64,000 nt of DNA from Taeniopygia guttata (lineage: Eukaryota > Chordata > Aves > Passeriformes > Estrildidae), in assembly GCF_048771995.1 (NCBI RefSeq), contig NC_133030.1:11176001-11240000 (forward strand), in the 5' to 3' direction. Made by a program: the position numbers and the translations under genes. The notes under the pieces were generated by a model, which saw only the letters and a list, made by a program, of their open reading frames with translations, was not told the origin of the DNA and ran no database searches. Shown here piece after piece: positions 61,001 through 64,000 of this stretch; position 1 is the stretch's first letter; each line of letters opens with the position of its first letter.

Positions 61001-64000
61001 CTGGGAGTTTAACTGGAAACTCCTTCTTGTCGCTCCCTGGGTAAGACACTCGGTGAAAACTTTTCAGTTTGTTTCTTTTAGGTGCCTGAATTTTTCCAAG
61101 TGAGAAACCCGGGATTTAGGCAACAAGTTTTCACTGTGTACTTACAGCACAGAATGCAAATGCCTGGGGTACACAGAGCTGCTGGCTCCTGGAAACACTC
61201 TCCAAAGGGAGACAGACAAAGGATGTTGGAAGTTCTGCCGGGAAATTTGCTTTGGAAACCGAAAATGAAGCTGTTTTTTATGCAGGAAAAAAGTCCAAAC
61301 ACAGAATAATCTGTAGCTTTGTACTACACAATTTTATAGACAAGGAGAATAAAACCTTCTTTAGACAGACAAACTTCTAAATTGTGACATAGGATTTTTT
61401 TCTCTCTGGAGTATTTTTACATGCAGTCTAAACAAAATGCTGTAAGAGATTGCAATTCTCTAATTTGCCCAGAACACCCTTTAATTTATTTTTATTTCTT
61501 TTACAAGCCTTGTAAAAATACACTTAGAGCCAAGAGAGTGAGGAAGAACAATGTTAATAATATAGTAATTCTGTCAGCACAGCCAGAAGCAGGATCTGGT
61601 GAATTTATTTGGATGATTCATCCCTTTTTAAACTAATTTACAGACTGACTCCTCTATCTGTGAGGGAAAAGCTCCATCCCCGATTCCAAGGGCAGCCTGT
61701 GCCCCAGGTGCATGTATAGGAACTTTCACAACATGGATTTGCCAATCTGCAAAAGCCACAATAAGTTTGATGTTGACATTCCACCATAGGCCACAATCCA
61801 CAACATTTGCTCTACTGTAATGATTCTCCCATGGCGCCATCCACCTTTATTTTCCCCTCTCTCAGATTCACAGTGTTAAAAACAAGGGGGTGGGGGGTCA
61901 TTCCCATACCCTGTTTCCGTTGTATTGAACTTTTTCTTCAAATACTGTACAAAAATTGCAAATAGACCACCCATCTAAAGTCAACAAATATGGGGAAATT
62001 TTTCAACACACCACAAAAATCACCTCCTTCTGAGCATGAATTCCCCTGGAAAGCACTGGTGAGTGTTGATGCCCTCATGGATGACCAGGCAGTTTTAATT
62101 CTAGACACAAGGGTGAAATGTTCTTTTTTTTTAAAAGAAGTTTTACTTGGGAATCAAAGAGACAAACAGGTTTGTCCCCCCTGAGGCCATCAGGTAATTT
62201 TGTGAGGATGCACAAAGTTGTTCCTTGGATTTAGTGCAGCACTGAGTTTGAGCAGACACTAGATCTCTCAGAGGAGGCTGCTTTTATACTCAGCCACCCA
62301 AAAAGGGATGAGCAGCAAATGCTTTCAAGCATGAGGAGAAGAAACAAGCTTTTACAAGGAGCTGGCAGTTAAAGGACATGCAGCAGCCTGATAAAACACC
62401 ACAAAAACAAGCAGTGGCCCACGGCTGATCTCTGTTGGGCAGGATGGGTGGGGGGCACCCCCAAACTGCTGAGCAGGTCTCTCCAGGAACTCATTCCCTG
62501 GCTCATTCAGAAGTGAAGGGATTCAGTCAATGGAGAGGGATGTTCTCAGCAGAAGGGAGGCACACGAAGAGTTTTGTCTGGGAAAAGCTGATTCCTGCTG
62601 TGCTGTGCTGGGAGGGGACACTGAATACACTATTGTGGTCCATGCAGAGGTGCAGCCACAACTCCACAGGATCCACACCCACATCCGTCTTTCCTGCTGG
62701 GTACAACTTCCTCCTAAGCCACATTCAGGCCCTTGGCATCGAAGTAAAAAGACTGAAAAGCAGCTCAAGGGGCTCAAGTTGGGCCTAAAAAAGTTGTGCT
62801 GCTTCTGGAGCAGCGAGGCAGTGCTGAAGTGTGGAGTGTTCTCCTGGACACAGCCCCTTCCTCAAGGTGGGGAAGCGATCCAGCCGTGCTGTCCCTGCAC
62901 ACTGAACAAACTGGAGGGAAAAAAAGCAAGGAAATTACACAGAGAGAGAGAGAAATAAACCAGGGAAAATTATCTCTGTTGGGTTGAGAAATGGCTGTGA
63001 CACTTTCAATCGGGTTGGCCTTCAGGAGCGTGTTGAAGTCGGCATGTGCAGCCCCGCAGATGTTGGGCCGTGCCCACAGCTATCAGCGTTCCAGCAGGCA
63101 TAAAGCAGGGACACAGAGGCCACCCACTCGGTGGGACAGGGAGATAAGGGGGAAGGACAGCCCCAGGAGCCCCTCAGCAATCCCACAGGGCTGTTCCAGA
63201 CGTTCTTCTGGGCTGGGCACAGCCCTGAACCCCAGGCAGAGCACCTTGGCCGTGGTGGTCAATGTCTGGGAAGATGCTGCCGCTAAAAGCTGTGGAGGCA
63301 AAGCCCTCAGACTCCCCTCAGCCAGCAGCCAGAGGAATGCTCTGCTGGCCTGAGGAATCTTCCACCCAGTTGCTTGCTCAGTCATGCATGGCCACAAACC
63401 TGTCTAAATAGGCAGTGATGACCAAGACTGAAACTCAAATCAGGAACTTTCCAGTCTGACAAGTAAAAAAAAAAAAAAAAAACAAACAAAAAAAATATTT
63501 CTGCTCCACACGTACTTAGCACAGGCCAGGCCCTTCCTTGCCTGCTGTTTGGTGCTCTCAGTTCCTTTTAAAAGCCTCTGAGAAGGGACACAACCCACAG
63601 CAGGCTCAGAGAAAAGAAGATGAAGCACTCCCACAGTCAAAAAGGCTGCATTCCTCACACAACACATTTGTCTGTTTTCCCCATCTCCAGCCACCCTGCT
63701 GACCCCTTAGAGTGTCTCTGCAGGCCGTGAACTTAGCAGAAAACAGCATTTTTGACCAGTTTCTTTTGGCCGCTGGATTCACTGCAGGGTGATGGGTGGG
63801 TGTGGATGGGTGTGAAAGCTCCAGTTAGAGACACACAGAGGAGCTCAGTAACTCGAGGGCAAAGGGTTACCACAGAGAATTTCCCAAGATGCCAAGACCC
63901 CGAGGGGCAGAGAGGATGTTCACTCAGGGTCAGAAGGAAGAGTTCTCTGACAAAGCATTTCTCCAGTCAGGAGGTGCAGGTTGAGCAATGGGCTGCTACC
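58100..64000. other. Intergenic region right of FTH1
   Basis: The CpG island ends near 58.25 kb. The rest holds a CR1 tail, poly(A) runs at about 59058-59087 and 63465-63482, and a poly(T) run at about 60744-60767. In human the next gene is INCENP, but I see no coiled-coil or IN-box-like coding exon here. No open frame shows a recognisable domain. Confidence 0.6.
59538..59762 (-). mobile_element. CR1 LINE 3' fragment
   Basis: A minus-strand CR1 tail beginning on the plus strand CGGAATGATTTGGGCTGGAA, through CTTCCAGGGACCCAGGGGCA, to CAGGGAAAAATTCCCTCCTA. Confidence 0.87.

Noticed and set aside
58100-64000. Search for the start of INCENP, the next gene in mammals
   Set aside because: No exon with recognisable INCENP sequence was found, so the gene, if syntenic, lies beyond the window.

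Overview
The window is vertebrate nuclear DNA, almost certainly from a bird. The evidence is four intron-containing genes with compact introns, many short 3' tails of CR1 LINEs (the dominant avian retroposon), no Alu or L1, and proteins closest to what I recall of chicken sequences (for example a 180-residue ferritin H starting MAAPPSQ). A songbird is plausible but cannot be fixed from sequence alone. The order FADS2 (+), RAB3IL1 (-), BEST1 (+), FTH1 (-) matches the human 11q12 block FADS1-FADS2-FADS3-RAB3IL1-BEST1-FTH1. FADS3 is not visible, and FADS1 must lie left of the window if present.

Layout: 1-5.1 kb is intergenic with two CR1 tails. A purine tract of about 590 bp (5.1-5.7 kb) abuts a CpG island and the FADS2 promoter. 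FADS2 coding exons run 6420-17753 (12 exons, 444 codons), with a probable 3' UTR to about 19.1 kb. The stretch 19.1-29.5 kb is mostly intergenic, with one minus-strand exon-like segment at 23354-23430. RAB3IL1 runs leftward from a CpG island at 39.7-40.5 kb to its stop at 29542 (10 coding exons, 381 residues, plus a candidate 24-nt microexon). The stretch 40.5-46.7 kb carries degenerate repeats and a possible BEST1 promoter and first exon. BEST1 coding exons run 46744-53671 (759 residues). FTH1 runs leftward from 57777 to 54657, with an intact iron-responsive element, a TATA box and an ARE-like site. The stretch 58.1-64 kb has one CR1 tail and no gene that I can see.

The genes are individually transcribed neighbours, not a pathway. 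FADS2 makes polyunsaturated fatty acids in the ER. RAB3IL1 is a Rab guanine-nucleotide exchange factor. BEST1 is a calcium-gated anion channel. FTH1 stores iron. BEST1 and FTH1 are tail to tail, with poly(A) signals about 210 bp apart. All four gene models were built by hand from reading frames, splice dinucleotides and phase. The FADS2 and BEST1 exon lengths agree with the human exon lengths I remember. The main points for a second look are the RAB3IL1 microexon, its two phase-matched first-exon donors, the orphan exon at 23.4 kb, the purine tract, the 40-bp repeat in the RAB3IL1 CpG island, and the missing FADS3.
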